From: Oscillospiraceae bacterium
GTDB taxonomy: Bacteria > Bacillota > Clostridia > UBA1381
Reading direction: 5' to 3'
NCBI GenBank assembly: GCA_022509005.1
Contig: JAFLUC010000026.1
Location: 1-32,105, forward strand
Length of the DNA: 32,105 nt
Of the stretch, positions 11,420 through 21,247 are shown in pieces (within the stretch, counting starts at the first letter, position 1; every line of letters starts with the position of its first letter). A model generated the notes under the pieces. It had not been told where the DNA came from, ran no database searches, and saw nothing but the letters and a program-made list of their open reading frames with translations. The position numbers were made by a program, and so were the translations under genes.

Positions 11420-13075
11420 ATGGAAAATTTGACAATGGCACAACTGTTATTTCCGTCTATAGATAAGACCCCGGAGGATTATGAGGCGATGTATCCGGCG
11501 CGTGATCTGCCGGAGGGTGCGAAGGTCACACGTTTCGCGCCGTCACCGACCGGCTTTCTGCATTTCGGCAGTCTTTTTGCCGCGTTTATCGCTGCAAAAA
11601 CTGCGGGCAAGGACGGAGTGTTTTATCTCAGAATAGAGGACACCGATAAAAAGCGCGAGGTAGAAAACGGCGTTATCGGCATGGTAAACGGCTTAAAGCA
11701 ATTTGGCATCATACCGGACGAGGGCGCGACAGGCGAAACGACCGAGACCGGCGCATACGGACCGTATACGCAAAGCAAGAGAACACCGATCTATCAGGCA
11801 TATGTTAAGGATCTTGTAGAGAAGGGTCTTGCGTATCCGTGCTTTATGACGGAGGATGAAATCGCCGAGGTACGCGCGCAGCAGGAGGCGGAAAAGGCTC
11901 TGCCGGGCATCTACGGCAAATGCGCTAAGTACCGCGATATCACCGTTGATGAGGCAAAAGCGAAAATCGACGCCGGTGAGGAATATGTCGTAAGATTAAA
12001 ATCACCGGGCAAGCCGGACGGAAGAATAAAGTTCAAGGACGAGGTAAAGGGTAAGATTGAGATACAGGAGAACATTCTTGACATAGTTCTCCTTAAAAAG
12101 GACGGAACGCCGACATATCATTTTGCACACGCGATTGACGATCATCTCATGCGGACAACTCACGTGACAAGAGGAGATGAATGGCTTTCATCGGTTCCGA
12201 TTCACTTGCAGCTTTTCTATGTTCTCGGCTTCAAGGCTCCTAAATACGCGCATATCGCGCCTATCATGAAAGAAGACGAAGAAACTCATGGAAAGAGAAA
12301 GCTTTCAAAGCGTAAGGACCCCGAGGCGGCGGTGAGCTATTATGCCGAGGCGGGCTATCCTGCGGGCGCGGTCAATGAGTACCTCATGACGATTGCAAAC
12401 TCAAATTATGAGGACTGGAAGCGCGCTAACAAGACAGGCACAATTGATGATTTCGGCTTTGCCCTCAATAAGATGAGCAAGGCGGGCGCTTTATTTGATA
12501 TGATAAAGCTGCACGATATTTCAAAGACATATATTTCAACGCTTGACACCGAAACGGTATATAGCGCCGTAAGCGAGTGGTCAAAGGAATATGACGAGGA
12601 GCTGTATAACCTCATAACTCGCAATGTCGATTACGCGAAGAAGATATTCTCAATTGAGCGCGGCAACAAAAAGCCGAGAAAGGATATAGGTAAATGGAGC
12701 GAGGTTAAGGATTATATCGCATATTTCTATGATGAGTTGTTTGACGGAAAATATGAATGCGTTGCGAATGTAACGCCTGAGGATGCGAAAGAAATTCTTA
12801 CTAAGTATCTGGAAATATACGACCCGAACGGAGCTGCTGAGGACTGGTTCCCGCAGGTCAAGGAGCTTGCTGTATCTCTCGGATATGCGGGCATGCCTAA
12901 GGAGTACAAGCAGAACCCGGACGCATATAAAGGTCATGTGGGCGATGTTTCGAGCGTTATACGCGTTGCCGTAACGGGACGGCTCAACACCCCTGATCTG
13001 TATCAGATCATGCAGACACTTGGCAGCGACAAGGTAAAAGAGCGAATAGAATCAGCAATCAACGCATTAAAATAA
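11420..13075 (+). CDS. gltX: Glutamate--tRNA ligase
   Basis: This is a cytoplasmic class I synthetase that joins glutamate to tRNA-Glu with ATP. The Rossmann domain begins [15 protein letters not shown] (about 38-52), with HFGS in the HIGH position. [12 protein letters not shown] (about 251-262) is the family signature, and [10 protein letters not shown] (about 293-302) is the KMSKS loop. The C-terminal half is the helical anticodon-binding region. At 551 residues it is longer than the usual ~480, with about 35 extra N-terminal residues before the catalytic core. The ribosome site AAGGAAGG lies ~12 bases before ATG. It heads a plus-strand run with glnS. Because a GlnRS is encoded next, this GluRS is expected to be the discriminating type that does not mischarge tRNA-Gln; this is inference. 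Confidence 0.95.
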   Translation: MENLTMAQLLFPSIDKTPEDYEAMYPARDLPEGAKVTRFAPSPTGFLHFGSLFAAFIAAKTAGKDGVFYLRIEDTDKKREVENGVIGMVNGLKQFGIIPDEGATGETTETGAYGPYTQSKRTPIYQAYVKDLVEKGLAYPCFMTEDEIAEVRAQQEAEKALPGIYGKCAKYRDITVDEAKAKIDAGEEYVVRLKSPGKPDGRIKFKDEVKGKIEIQENILDIVLLKKDGTPTYHFAHAIDDHLMRTTHVTRGDEWLSSVPIHLQLFYVLGFKAPKYAHIAPIMKEDEETHGKRKLSKRKDPEAAVSYYAEAGYPAGAVNEYLMTIANSNYEDWKRANKTGTIDDFGFALNKMSKAGALFDMIKLHDISKTYISTLDTETVYSAVSEWSKEYDEELYNLITRNVDYAKKIFSIERGNKKPRKDIGKWSEVKDYIAYFYDELFDGKYECVANVTPEDAKEILTKYLEIYDPNGAAEDWFPQVKELAVSLGYAGMPKEYKQNPDAYKGHVGDVSSVIRVAVTGRLNTPDLYQIMQTLGSDKVKERIESAINALK

Positions 13076-13091
13076 ATGGAGAAAAGATAAA

Positions 13092-14768
13092 ATGGACGAG
13101 ACATATACACCAAGAAATTTTATTGAAGAAGCGATAGATAAGGATTTAGAAACCGGGCATTACGATCATGTCCAGACGCGGTTTCCGCCGGAGCCTAACG
13201 GATATCTGCATATAGGCCATGCAAAAGCTATATGCATAGATTTCGGCATGAGCGAGAAGTACAAAGGAACATGCAACCTCCGCTTTGACGACACAAACCC
13301 GACAAAGGAGGACACGGAATATTGCGACGCTATCATGGAGGACATAAAGTGGCTCGGCTTTAAATGGGATAAGGTGCTTTACGCGTCAGATTACTTTGAC
13401 GCGATCCACGAGGCGGCAATAACGCTTATCAAAAAGGGCAAGGCATTCGTTTGCGATCTTTCCGCGGACGAGATAAGAGAATACCGCGGAACGCTTAAAG
13501 AGCCGGGCAAGAACAGTCCGTACCGTGATAGATCGATCGAGGAAAACCTTGATTTATTCACACGCATGACAAACGGCGAGTTCCCGGATGGGTCAAAGGT
13601 ATTGCGCGCAAAAATCGATATGGCATCGCCTAATCTCAATATGCGCGATCCGGTAATCTACAGAATATTAAGAGCGCATCACCACAGAACAGGCGATAAA
13701 TGGTGCGTATATCCGATGTACGATTTCGCGCATCCTATTTCAGATACTGTTGAGGGCGTTACTCATTCGCTTTGCTCGCTCGAATTTGAGGATCACCGTC
13801 CTCTCTATGACTGGGTGCTTAGAGAAGTAGGCTATGAAGCGCCGTCACGTCAGATCGAGTTCGCGAGAATGAACCTTAACTATACGATCACAAGCAAGAG
13901 AAGAAGCCTCCGTCTTGTAAAGGACGGCATAGTTACCGGCTGGGACGACCCGAGAATGTCAACGCTCTGCGGCATGAGAAGACGCGGTTATACGCCTGAG
14001 GCGATACGCGATTTCTGCGAGAGAATAGGCGTTGCAAAGGCGAACAGCGTTATCGATTTTGCTATGCTTGAAGCGTGCATAAGAGATGATCTCAATAAGC
14101 ATGCGCCAAGAGCAATGGCGGTTATCGATCCGATCAGGCTTGTGGTTGACAACTATCCCGAGGATCTTGTTGAAACATTTGAGGTTGAAGTGAATCCCGA
14201 GGATCCGTCAATGGGCACGCGCAAGGTTGAGTTTTCGAAGTATCTGTATATCGAGCGCGAGGACTTCCGCGAGGAGGCGCCGAACAAGTACAAGAGAATG
14301 GTGCCGGGCAGAGAGATTCGCTTAAAGGGCGCGTATTACGTGACAGCCACAGGCTGCGAAAAGGACGAGAACGGAAACGTTACCGTTGTTCACTGCGACT
14401 ATGCGCCTGATTCAAAGGGCGGCGATACCGCGGATAAGCGTAAGGTTAAGGGCACGATACACTTTGTGAGCGCGGCGCACGCGATTGACGCTGAAATAAG
14501 ACTTTATGACAGACTTTTCAATGTTGAAAATCCGTCAGACGAAACAGGCGTTGAGAGCTTCCTTGATAATATCAACCCCGATAATATGGTAGTGATGAGT
14601 AACGCGAAGCTTGAAAGCGGCTTAAAGGACGCAAAGCCGGGCGACAAGTTCCAGTTCATGCGCCAGGGCTATTTCTGCATGGATAAGGATTCGACAGTGG
14701 AAAAGATGGTATTTAACCGTACCGTTGGTCTTAAAGACGCTTGGGCAAGAATGAATAAAAATAAGTAA
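13092..14768 (+). CDS. glnS: Glutamine--tRNA ligase
   Basis: This 558-residue class I synthetase charges tRNA-Gln directly. [17 protein letters not shown] (about 30-46) contains the HIGH motif, with NLRFDDTNP after it. [14 protein letters not shown] and [18 protein letters not shown] mark the GlnRS/GluRS core, and [26 protein letters not shown] is specific to GlnRS. The KMSKS-equivalent reads TITSKRRSL (about 265-273), with Thr where Met is usual. The C-terminal two-barrel anticodon domain is present (VDNYPED to the end). Many Firmicutes lack glnS and make Gln-tRNA by amidation, so its presence beside gltX is informative. The ribosome site is GGAGAAAAG, and the gene starts 16 bp after gltX. 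GlnRS is the enzyme that would charge a Gln-inserting amber suppressor, relevant to the TAG codons in the nearby element. Confidence 0.95.
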   Translation: MDETYTPRNFIEEAIDKDLETGHYDHVQTRFPPEPNGYLHIGHAKAICIDFGMSEKYKGTCNLRFDDTNPTKEDTEYCDAIMEDIKWLGFKWDKVLYASDYFDAIHEAAITLIKKGKAFVCDLSADEIREYRGTLKEPGKNSPYRDRSIEENLDLFTRMTNGEFPDGSKVLRAKIDMASPNLNMRDPVIYRILRAHHHRTGDKWCVYPMYDFAHPISDTVEGVTHSLCSLEFEDHRPLYDWVLREVGYEAPSRQIEFARMNLNYTITSKRRSLRLVKDGIVTGWDDPRMSTLCGMRRRGYTPEAIRDFCERIGVAKANSVIDFAMLEACIRDDLNKHAPRAMAVIDPIRLVVDNYPEDLVETFEVEVNPEDPSMGTRKVEFSKYLYIEREDFREEAPNKYKRMVPGREIRLKGAYYVTATGCEKDENGNVTVVHCDYAPDSKGGDTADKRKVKGTIHFVSAAHAIDAEIRLYDRLFNVENPSDETGVESFLDNINPDNMVVMSNAKLESGLKDAKPGDKFQFMRQGYFCMDKDSTVEKMVFNRTVGLKDAWARMNKNK

Positions 14769-14784
14769 GGAAGGAATAACGAAA

Positions 14785-15984
14785 ATGATAGATTACAGCA
14801 AATTTTATGCAGACAGAGTAAAACCGATGAAGGGCTCGGCTATACGTGAGATGTTCAAGCGCATGGCGGACCCGGAGATTATCTCGCTTGCGGGCGGAAA
14901 CCCGGCAGCGGAGCTTTTCCCGGCAGATGAGCTTTCAAAGATTGCGGGGAAAATCCTCATGACACAGCCGACGCTTGCTTTGCAGTACGGCACAACGGAC
15001 GGCTACCCGAAGATGAAGGACTGCGCAAAGTCGCGCGCGGAAAAGGTCGGCGCATACAGCGAGGGTGATTCAATCATCATCACAACAGGCGCGAACCAGG
15101 GTATCGACCTCACAACAAAGGCAATCATCAACAAGGGCGACAAGATAATCGTTGAAAACCCGAGTTTCATCGGCAGCCTTAACGCGTTCAGAACATACGA
15201 GTGCCAGCTCGTGGGCGTTGATGTTGATAATGACGGCATGAATATGGATAAGCTTGAAGCAGCGCTTGAAGCAAACCCGGACGCGAAGCTTTTATACACG
15301 ATTCCGACATTCCAGAACCCGACAGGAACGACAATGACGCTTGAAAAGAGAAAGAGACTTCTCGAGCTTGCGTCAAAGTATGACGTGCTCATAATCGAGG
15401 ATAACCCGTACGGAGACCTCCGTTTCTCGGGCGAAGAGGTTGCAACGTTAAAGTCGCTCGATACCGAGGGCAGAGTGATATACTGCGGCTCATTCTCAAA
15501 GATTCTTTCACCGGGTATGCGTCTGGGCTATATCATAGGCGCTGCACCGCTGCTCGAAAAGATTGAGATATTAAAGCAGGTAAATGACGTTCACACGCCT
15601 ATGCTCACACAGCTCATGTGCGTTGAGTTCATGAAGAAGTATAATATAGACAAGTATATCGAGAAGAACCGCGCGCTTTACGGCAAGAAGTGTCAGATTA
15701 TGCTTGATACAATGGAGGAAACATTCCCGAAGGGCAAGGTTACGTGGACAGTTCCCGAGGGCGGTATCTTCCTTTGGTGCACATGCCCCGACTTTGACGG
15801 TGATGCGTCAGAGATCGTTGACAAGTGTCTTGAAAAGAAGGTTGCGATCGTTCCGGGTTCAAACTTTGCGATAGATCAGAGCCTGAAATCAAATCAGTTC
15901 AGACTTAACTATTCATCGATCGCGCCTGAAAAGATCGAGGAAGGCGTAAGAAGACTGGGAGCAGTGCTCACAGAAATTTTATAA
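14785..15984 (+). CDS. PLP-dependent aminotransferase (class I/II, LysN/AraT-like)
   Basis: This 399-residue fold-type I enzyme carries SLAGGNPAAELFP at its start, typical of the 2-aminoadipate/aromatic aminotransferase subgroup. TTGANQGIDL (about 100-109) is the phosphate-binding turn, FQNPTGTTM (about 176-184) has the conserved NPTG, EDNPYGDLRF (about 205-214) holds the Asp and Tyr that contact the cofactor, and SFSKILSPGMRLGY (about 236-249) contains the Schiff-base Lys239. The Arg that binds the substrate carboxylate is expected in FRLNYS near 373. It lacks the N-terminal GntR domain of MocR regulators, so it is an enzyme. It lies 16 bp after glnS in the same operon. The substrate is uncertain: aromatic amino acids, branched amino acids or 2-aminoadipate. 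Confidence 0.88.
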   Translation: MIDYSKFYADRVKPMKGSAIREMFKRMADPEIISLAGGNPAAELFPADELSKIAGKILMTQPTLALQYGTTDGYPKMKDCAKSRAEKVGAYSEGDSIIITTGANQGIDLTTKAIINKGDKIIVENPSFIGSLNAFRTYECQLVGVDVDNDGMNMDKLEAALEANPDAKLLYTIPTFQNPTGTTMTLEKRKRLLELASKYDVLIIEDNPYGDLRFSGEEVATLKSLDTEGRVIYCGSFSKILSPGMRLGYIIGAAPLLEKIEILKQVNDVHTPMLTQLMCVEFMKKYNIDKYIEKNRALYGKKCQIMLDTMEETFPKGKVTWTVPEGGIFLWCTCPDFDGDASEIVDKCLEKKVAIVPGSNFAIDQSLKSNQFRLNYSSIAPEKIEEGVRRLGAVLTEIL

Positions 15985-15999
15985 TAAAGGACGAAAATA

Positions 16000-17010
16000 A
16001 TGGAAGCAGAAAAGAAAAAGAAAATATTCTCCGGCGTGCAGCCGTCAGGCAATATAACGCTGGGTAACTATATCGGCGCGATAAGAAACTGGGTCAGACT
16101 GCAGGATGACTATGACTGCGCGTTTGCAATGATGGATATGCACACAATTACAGTCCGTCAGACTCCGGCGGAGATGAGAAAGCGCACGCTGGAGCTTATG
16201 GCTCTCTATATCGCGTGCGGAATTGATCCGGAAAAGAGCCTGCTGTTCATCCAGTCGCATAACAGCGCGCACGCGGAGCTTGCGTGGGTATTGAACTGTT
16301 ATACATACATGGGCGAGCTTCAGAGAATGACACAGTTCAAAGATAAGAGCGCGCGCCATGCCGATAACATCAATGCCGGACTTTTCACGTACCCCGTGCT
16401 TATGGCGGCGGATATCCTGCTGTATCAGGCGGATTATGTTCCGGTCGGTAAGGATCAGATGCAGCACATTGAAATATGCCGCGATATCGCGAACCGTTTC
16501 AACGCGCTGTATGGCAATGTGTTCACAATTCCTGAGGGTATGCTTGTTAAGGCAGGCGCGAAGATTATGAGCCTGCAGGAGCCGACAAAGAAGATGTCCA
16601 AATCAGACCCGAACCCGAAGGGCTATGTTTCGATGATGGACGACTTCAACGTGATAGCAAAGAAGATAAAGAGCGCTGTAACAGATAGCGAAGGCGTTAT
16701 TGAATACCGCCCGGACGATGACGCAAAGGCGGGCATAAATAACCTCCTGAGCATCATGGCTGTTATGACGGACAGTACGCCTGAGAAGGTAGCTGCGGAT
16801 TTTGCCGGTCAGGGCTATGGCGCGTTAAAGGGCGCGGTTGCCGAGGCGGTCGTTGAGGGAATCAAGCCGATACGCGCCGAGTATGACAGGATCATCAAGG
16901 ACAAGGCATACCTGAAGGATATTTATACAAGAGGCGCGGAGACCGCGCACAGGATTGCCGACAGGACACTTAAAAAGGCATACAAAAAGATAGGTTTCAT
17001 AATTGATTAA
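16000..17010 (+). CDS. trpS: Tryptophan--tRNA ligase
   Basis: This 336-residue class I synthetase is the normal bacterial length. FSGVQPSGNITLGNYIGA (about 10-27) includes the HIGH-equivalent TLGN. MDMHTITV lies in the tryptophan pocket region, and KKMSKSDPNPKG (about 197-208) is the KMSKS loop. MAADILLYQADYVPVGKDQMQHIE is a family signature. The gene starts 15 bp after the aminotransferase stop, with a weak AAGGA ribosome site. It is the third synthetase gene in this operon. Confidence 0.96.
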   Translation: MEAEKKKKIFSGVQPSGNITLGNYIGAIRNWVRLQDDYDCAFAMMDMHTITVRQTPAEMRKRTLELMALYIACGIDPEKSLLFIQSHNSAHAELAWVLNCYTYMGELQRMTQFKDKSARHADNINAGLFTYPVLMAADILLYQADYVPVGKDQMQHIEICRDIANRFNALYGNVFTIPEGMLVKAGAKIMSLQEPTKKMSKSDPNPKGYVSMMDDFNVIAKKIKSAVTDSEGVIEYRPDDDAKAGINNLLSIMAVMTDSTPEKVAADFAGQGYGALKGAVAEAVVEGIKPIRAEYDRIIKDKAYLKDIYTRGAETAHRIADRTLKKAYKKIGFIID

Positions 17011-17055
17011 TAATAAACAGAGATAAATAGAGTAAATAACAGAAAGGTTGATAAT

Positions 17056-18156
17056 ATGAATAATATGAATTATGCAAGCATGATATTTGCATTCGTAATA
17101 GCATTCATATTCACTTTGGCTGCAACGCCTGTAGTCAGAAGATTTGCATATGTTATAGGCGCGGTTGATATACCGAAGGATAAGAGGCGGGTCCACAAGC
17201 GGCCAACGCCGCGAATAGGCGGTCTGGCGATAATTTTCGGCTTTGTTGTCGCGGTGCTCGTCGCGTTCAGCCGCGATGACTGGACGCGGCAGACGATCGG
17301 CACGCTGGCGGGCGCGGGAATACTAGCAGTTCTCGGCATAGTGGACGACTGTAAGGAGCTTAATGCAAAGCTAAAGTTTGTTGTTCAGATAATAGCGGCG
17401 CTTGTTGTTGTATTCGTAGGTAATATACGAGTCGCGTTCATTTCAAACCCGAACGTGTTTAGTGAAGCGTCGCATATAATGCTGCCGACGTGGATATCGG
17501 TTACTGTGACGGTTATATGGATAGTGTTCATCACAAACGCCGTTAATTTCATTGACGGACTGGACGGACTGGCGGCAGGCGTTTCGGCGATAATGTCGAT
17601 GTCACTCGTGTTCATCTCGATAAGCACGCATAATTATCCGATTGCGATAATGGGACTTGCTCTCATGGGCTCATGCTTCGGATTCTTGCCGTTCAACTTC
17701 AATCCGGCAAAGATATTTATGGGCGACACCGGTTCGACGTTCCTCGGATATATGCTCGCGGTGCTTTCGATACAGGGTATGTTCAAATCATATGCGGTGA
17801 TCTCGTTTGCGGTGCCGATAATCATGCTCGGACTTCCGTTATTTGATGCGATGTTCGCGATGATAAGACGAATTCTTTCGGGAAAAAGTCCTATGGTTGC
17901 AGATCGCGGACATCTTCATCACAGACTGTATGATATGGGATTTTCACAGAAGCAGACAGTGTTTATTCTCTATGCGATAAGCGGAGTTCTCGGAATAACC
18001 GCGATCCTGCTTGCGGAGCAGAGATTTTTAAGAGCGATGCTGCTTCTGATGTGCGTATTGATATTCCTGCTTATCGCGTCGACGATGGGCAAGAACAGCT
18101 TTGTCCACAAAGTTGACGCAAAGCATGAAGAGGAGGATAAGCATGAAGAAAATTAA
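17056..18156 (+). CDS. tagO: Undecaprenyl-phosphate GlcNAc-1-phosphate transferase (TagO/WecA-like)
   Basis: This integral membrane enzyme of 366 residues with about ten helices transfers GlcNAc-1-phosphate from UDP-GlcNAc to undecaprenyl phosphate, the first step of wall teichoic acid or other wall-polymer linkage units. It has KRRVHKRPTPRIGGLAI (about 43-59), the DD motif in VDDCKELNAKLKF (about 96-108), NAVNFIDGLDGLAAG (about 161-175), FMGDTGSTFLGY (about 220-231) and the RGHLHHRL histidine motif (about 284-291). All are hallmarks of the WecA/TagO branch rather than MraY. The last 14 bases overlap wecB, which makes ManNAc for the next step of a linkage unit. The C-terminal tail is charged and cytoplasmic. 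Family is certain; the exact polymer is inferred. Confidence 0.9.
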   Translation: MNNMNYASMIFAFVIAFIFTLAATPVVRRFAYVIGAVDIPKDKRRVHKRPTPRIGGLAIIFGFVVAVLVAFSRDDWTRQTIGTLAGAGILAVLGIVDDCKELNAKLKFVVQIIAALVVVFVGNIRVAFISNPNVFSEASHIMLPTWISVTVTVIWIVFITNAVNFIDGLDGLAAGVSAIMSMSLVFISISTHNYPIAIMGLALMGSCFGFLPFNFNPAKIFMGDTGSTFLGYMLAVLSIQGMFKSYAVISFAVPIIMLGLPLFDAMFAMIRRILSGKSPMVADRGHLHHRLYDMGFSQKQTVFILYAISGVLGITAILLAEQRFLRAMLLLMCVLIFLLIASTMGKNSFVHKVDAKHEEEDKHEEN

Positions 18157-19288
18157 GGTTATGACAGTATTCGGCACAAGGCCGGAGGCTATAAAGATGT
18201 GTCCGCTTGTGCTGGAGCTTAAGAAGCATGAGGAAATAACGCCTATCGTCTGCGTAACGGCGCAGCACAGGCAGATGCTAGATCAGGTTCTTGAAATTTT
18301 CGGCGTGGAACCGGATTATGATCTCGATATAATGAAGGACCGCCAGACGCTTGCGGGCATAACGACGCGAGTTTTGACGGGTATGGAGGAAGTGCTTAAA
18401 AAGGAGCAGCCGGACATTGTGCTGGTTCACGGTGATACTTCAACGAGCTTCGTTGCAGCGCTTGCCGCGTTCTATCAGCAGATAAAGGTAGGTCACGTTG
18501 AGGCGGGACTCAGAACGTATGATATATACAGTCCGTTCCCGGAGGAAATGAACCGCCAGCTCACAGGCAGAATTGCGAACCTGAATTTCTCACCGACGCA
18601 GCGGAATTATGATAATCTTATAAAAGAGAACGTAAACCCCGAGTCGATTTATATCACGGGCAACACTGTAATTGACGCGCTGAAAACAACCGTGCGCGAG
18701 GATTATACGTTCCGTGACGAGACTCTGCAAAAGCTTGATTATGAAAACAAGCGCATAATTATCGTAACGGCGCACCGCCGTGAAAATCTCGGCAAGCCGC
18801 TTGAAGATATATGTGAGGCGATAAAAGAAGTGGTCATGTCGCATCCCGATACCGAGGCTGTATATCCGGTGCATCTTAATCCTGCGGTGCGCGAGACAGT
18901 TAACGGAATCTTAGGAAACGTTGAAAGAGTGCATCTGATTGATCCGCTTGATACGGACGAGCTGCATAACGCGATCGCGCGCAGCTTCATGGTTATGACC
19001 GATTCGGGCGGCATCCAGGAGGAAGCGCCGGCGCTCGCGAAGCCGGTTCTTGTGTTAAGACGGGAGACGGAGCGTCCAGAGGCGGTAGAAGCGGGCACCG
19101 TTAAAATTGCGGGCGTTGATAAGAACGTTATAATTAAGCTTGCAAACGAGCTGTTAGACGATGAAACAGCATATCGGGAAATGGCGCAGGCAGCTAATCC
19201 GTATGGTGACGGAGAGGCATCAAGAAGAATTTGCGAAGCTCTCTTGTACGAATTCGGACTTTCAGACAGCAAGCCGGATAATTTTTAA
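18143..19288 (+). CDS. wecB: UDP-N-acetylglucosamine 2-epimerase (non-hydrolysing)
   Basis: The start is ATG 18143, preceded by AGGAGGATAAGC; an upstream GTG at 18101 lies inside the previous gene and adds residues not found in the family. The 381-residue cytoplasmic enzyme interconverts UDP-GlcNAc and UDP-ManNAc. It shows KVMTVFGTRPEAIKM (about 5-19), VCVTAQHRQMLDQVL, VHGDTSTSFVAALA, VGHVEAGLRTYD with the active-site Glu, and TDSGGIQEEAPALAKPVLVLRRETERPE near the C-terminus. Coupled to the TagO-like gene, it supplies ManNAc for wall-polymer linkage. A strong terminator follows, ending the gltX-wecB run. Confidence 0.94.
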   Translation: MKKIKVMTVFGTRPEAIKMCPLVLELKKHEEITPIVCVTAQHRQMLDQVLEIFGVEPDYDLDIMKDRQTLAGITTRVLTGMEEVLKKEQPDIVLVHGDTSTSFVAALAAFYQQIKVGHVEAGLRTYDIYSPFPEEMNRQLTGRIANLNFSPTQRNYDNLIKENVNPESIYITGNTVIDALKTTVREDYTFRDETLQKLDYENKRIIIVTAHRRENLGKPLEDICEAIKEVVMSHPDTEAVYPVHLNPAVRETVNGILGNVERVHLIDPLDTDELHNAIARSFMVMTDSGGIQEEAPALAKPVLVLRRETERPEAVEAGTVKIAGVDKNVIIKLANELLDDETAYREMAQAANPYGDGEASRRICEALLYEFGLSDSKPDNF

Positions 19289-19301
19289 ATATAAAACAAC
19301 A

Positions 19302-19335
19302 AAGACGGCGGTCAACCTACCCGCCGTCTTTTTTA
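19302..19335 (+). terminator. Terminator of the gltX-wecB operon
   Basis: AAGACGGCGG (19302-19311) pairs with CCGCCGTCTT (19321-19330), followed by TTTT. Confidence 0.88.
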
Positions 19336-19347
19336 GTTTTAAAGTAA

Positions 19348-19650
19348 TCAGCAATAGAATTTGATATTGTCCACCTTCATGTGTTCCTGCCAACGTCTGC
19401 AAATATAGAAAAATTGTGCATTGATGACATCTGCTATATCATTTAATTTATTTTGTGGAATACGGCTGTTATTATTCGCAATAATACATCCGCCCTTTGA
19501 TGTAAGCCATATTTTGGTAGCATTTTCGGTTGGACGCCCCTCTGCCACATGAACATGTATAGGTTCTGAATTTTCGTTTGACCAAAAATAAACCCAATAT
19601 CCGCCTATATGGAACAGATTAGGCACAGCATACACCTCCGGTCTTTGCAA
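19348..19650 (-). CDS. DUF4160-family protein
   Basis: The 100-residue protein has the DUF4160 signature: GGYWVYFWSNENSEPIHVHVAEGRP (about 16-40), then ATKIWLTSKGGCIIANN, and a C-terminal helix ending FYICRRWQEH. The His pair in HVHV is the family's most conserved feature. Such proteins are small, cytoplasmic, often found in two-gene modules beside a DUF2442-like protein, and have been suggested as toxin-antitoxin pairs; the biochemistry is unknown. The gene overlaps its upstream partner by 32 bp, so they are surely co-translated. It has an unusual number of Cys and Trp residues for 100 amino acids. Confidence 0.8.
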   Translation of the reverse strand: MQRPEVYAVPNLFHIGGYWVYFWSNENSEPIHVHVAEGRPTENATKIWLTSKGGCIIANNNSRIPQNKLNDIADVINAQFFYICRRWQEHMKVDNIKFYC

Positions 19651-19888
19651 ACCTGAATATTAAATGCGCGTTATACTGCAAAAATTCTTCAAATTCTGCT
19701 ATTTCTTTATCACTGAATCCATCTCGCAGAATCCATTTATACGAAGGCAGCACACATCTTGCACTTTCAAAACCATCATCGGACGGACGCTCAAAATGCA
19801 CCTCTACGCATTCATGTCCATCTTCATCAAATACCTGTGTATGCACGATTTCTGTTTCGTCTGCTAATGTAATGTATGGGTAAATCAT
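19619..19888 (-). CDS. Small acidic partner protein of the DUF4160 gene
   Basis: This 89-residue acidic protein begins MIYPYITLADETEIVHTQ, followed by a beta-rich part (CVEVHFERPSDDGFESARCVLPSY) and a helical end (DKEIAEFEEFLQYNAHLIFRF). The ribosome site is AGAAGGAGAG, eight bases before ATG 19888. It is first in a two-gene operon with the DUF4160 gene. The order (small acidic first, overlapping partner second) is that of many antitoxin-toxin pairs. I know of similar unnamed proteins beside DUF4160 genes but no assigned function. Confidence 0.7.
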   Translation of the reverse strand: MIYPYITLADETEIVHTQVFDEDGHECVEVHFERPSDDGFESARCVLPSYKWILRDGFSDKEIAEFEEFLQYNAHLIFRFAKTGGVCCA

Positions 19889-19920
19889 GGCTATCTCTCC
19901 TTCTGAATATCTTTCACTCT

Positions 19921-19949
19921 ATTATATCAGAAATATACCTTTTTGTCTA
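19921..19949 (-). promoter_or_regulatory. Promoter of the DUF4160 module
   Basis: On the minus strand TAGACA (19944-19949), a 17-bp spacer and TATAAT (19921-19926). Confidence 0.7.
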
Positions 19950-19972
19950 TATTTTATACCAATACTATTTAC

Positions 19973-21244
19973 TTAATAAGCAAGTGAGTCAATCACAGTC
20001 TGATCAACCTCAACGGTCAGTCCGTGCTTCTCAAGCAACGCGGGAAGCTTATTCACAATAATATCTTGTGTGATCTGCTGATTAAGCTCCTGTTCATCAA
20101 CTGCGCTTTTATCAAGCGGCAGACGCATGATGATATGATAGCCGTATACGCTCTCGCAAATGCCGATCTCGTTCATGCCAAGTGAACGTGTTATATCTTC
20201 AAACTCGGGAACCATTTCGCCGGCTGTGAAATAATAGCCTTCAGGATAGTAAAGGCTTCCGGGATCCTCGGAATACTCCACAATAAGCGCATCAAAATCC
20301 TCGCCTGCCTTAGCGCGGGCAAGCAGCTCGTCCGCCAGCTCCTTCTGCGGTGTACCGTTCTCATCTACTGCCGAAATGAGGATATGCTTCGCGTGAAGAT
20401 AATTGTCGTTGTAAAACTTCTTCACACCCTCTTCGGAAATATCATCTGCGAAAAGCTTTTCCTGCATGTAAGCAGCGGCAATTACTCTATCTACGAACGC
20501 ATCAGTGATACCGTTTTCGGCAAGATACTCGCGGTAGCCGTACTCGTATCCGAAACCATCGTAAATCAGAAGCTCCTTTTCTGACTGCTGCGCTGCTTTT
20601 TCCTCGTCAGTGAAGGATAGCCCTTCCGCAGCAAATACAGCCTCTAACGAAAGCATATTCGTTGCGGCGTTAACGGCGTATTGCTGAGCATAATCGATAC
20701 TCATACCGTAAGATAAGAATTCGTCAACGTATATCTTAAGCTCGGACTTATTCATAGCAAAATTACCGATCCTGACTGCAACAGAGTTGTCCGATGCAGA
20801 GCTTACAGTTATTTCGCGCGTTTGGTCATCGTAATCGACCAATGCGCTCAGCGACTCAGAAATGAACCGCAGCGGCACCATTGTGAAGCCGTTTTCGGTA
20901 AGCTCGGGCGCTTCTTCAAGCGATATTTCAGTGCCGTTTACAAAAGCGGTTTTATTGCCTATCTGCAAGGCGATCTGTGTGCCGCCATTCATTATCATGA
21001 CGGTCTGCGTCTCGCCGTCCCAGTCTACCTCCGCGCCGAAAGCCGCGGAAATTACACGTACCGGAACGAGAGTAACACCGCTGCCGACAACATACGGCGT
21101 TTCTACCTCAACACTGTTTCCGTTAATAGAAAGCGTGCTGTCGCCGACACGAAAGCGTATCTCGGCCGCATTGGCGGCGGACGGTATAACCGCTGCCAAT
21201 GCCGCAATCGCGCATATTGCGCTTATTAGTTTTTTTATTTTCAT
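19973..21244 (-). CDS. Secreted PrsA-like peptidyl-prolyl isomerase with copper-amine-oxidase-like repeats
   Basis: The 423-residue protein has a signal peptide (about 1-26, KKLISAICAIAALAAVIPSAANA, no lipobox Cys). Two halves of a copper amine oxidase N-terminal-like domain follow (about 28-150, with LVPVRVISAAFGAEVDWD and MVPLRFISESLSALVDYD), then a SurA-type helical section (about 155-255), and a parvulin/PPIC domain (about 265-370) with LHAKHILISAVDENG, YSEDPGSLYYPEGYYFTAGEMVPEFED and GYHIIMRL. It should help secreted proteins fold outside the membrane. It starts only three bases after the rhamnogalacturonan lyase gene, whose product carries the same copper-amine-oxidase-like module, so a dedicated foldase for that enzyme is plausible. 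The modules probably bind the wall; no copper site is implied. Confidence 0.88.
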   Translation of the reverse strand: MKIKKLISAICAIAALAAVIPSAANAAEIRFRVGDSTLSINGNSVEVETPYVVGSGVTLVPVRVISAAFGAEVDWDGETQTVMIMNGGTQIALQIGNKTAFVNGTEISLEEAPELTENGFTMVPLRFISESLSALVDYDDQTREITVSSASDNSVAVRIGNFAMNKSELKIYVDEFLSYGMSIDYAQQYAVNAATNMLSLEAVFAAEGLSFTDEEKAAQQSEKELLIYDGFGYEYGYREYLAENGITDAFVDRVIAAAYMQEKLFADDISEEGVKKFYNDNYLHAKHILISAVDENGTPQKELADELLARAKAGEDFDALIVEYSEDPGSLYYPEGYYFTAGEMVPEFEDITRSLGMNEIGICESVYGYHIIMRLPLDKSAVDEQELNQQITQDIIVNKLPALLEKHGLTVEVDQTVIDSLAY

Positions 21245-21247
21245 CTG

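Noticed and set aside
18101-18142. GTG 18101 as start of wecB
   Set aside because: It lies within the preceding gene without a ribosome site; ATG 18143 has AGGAGG and yields the family start.
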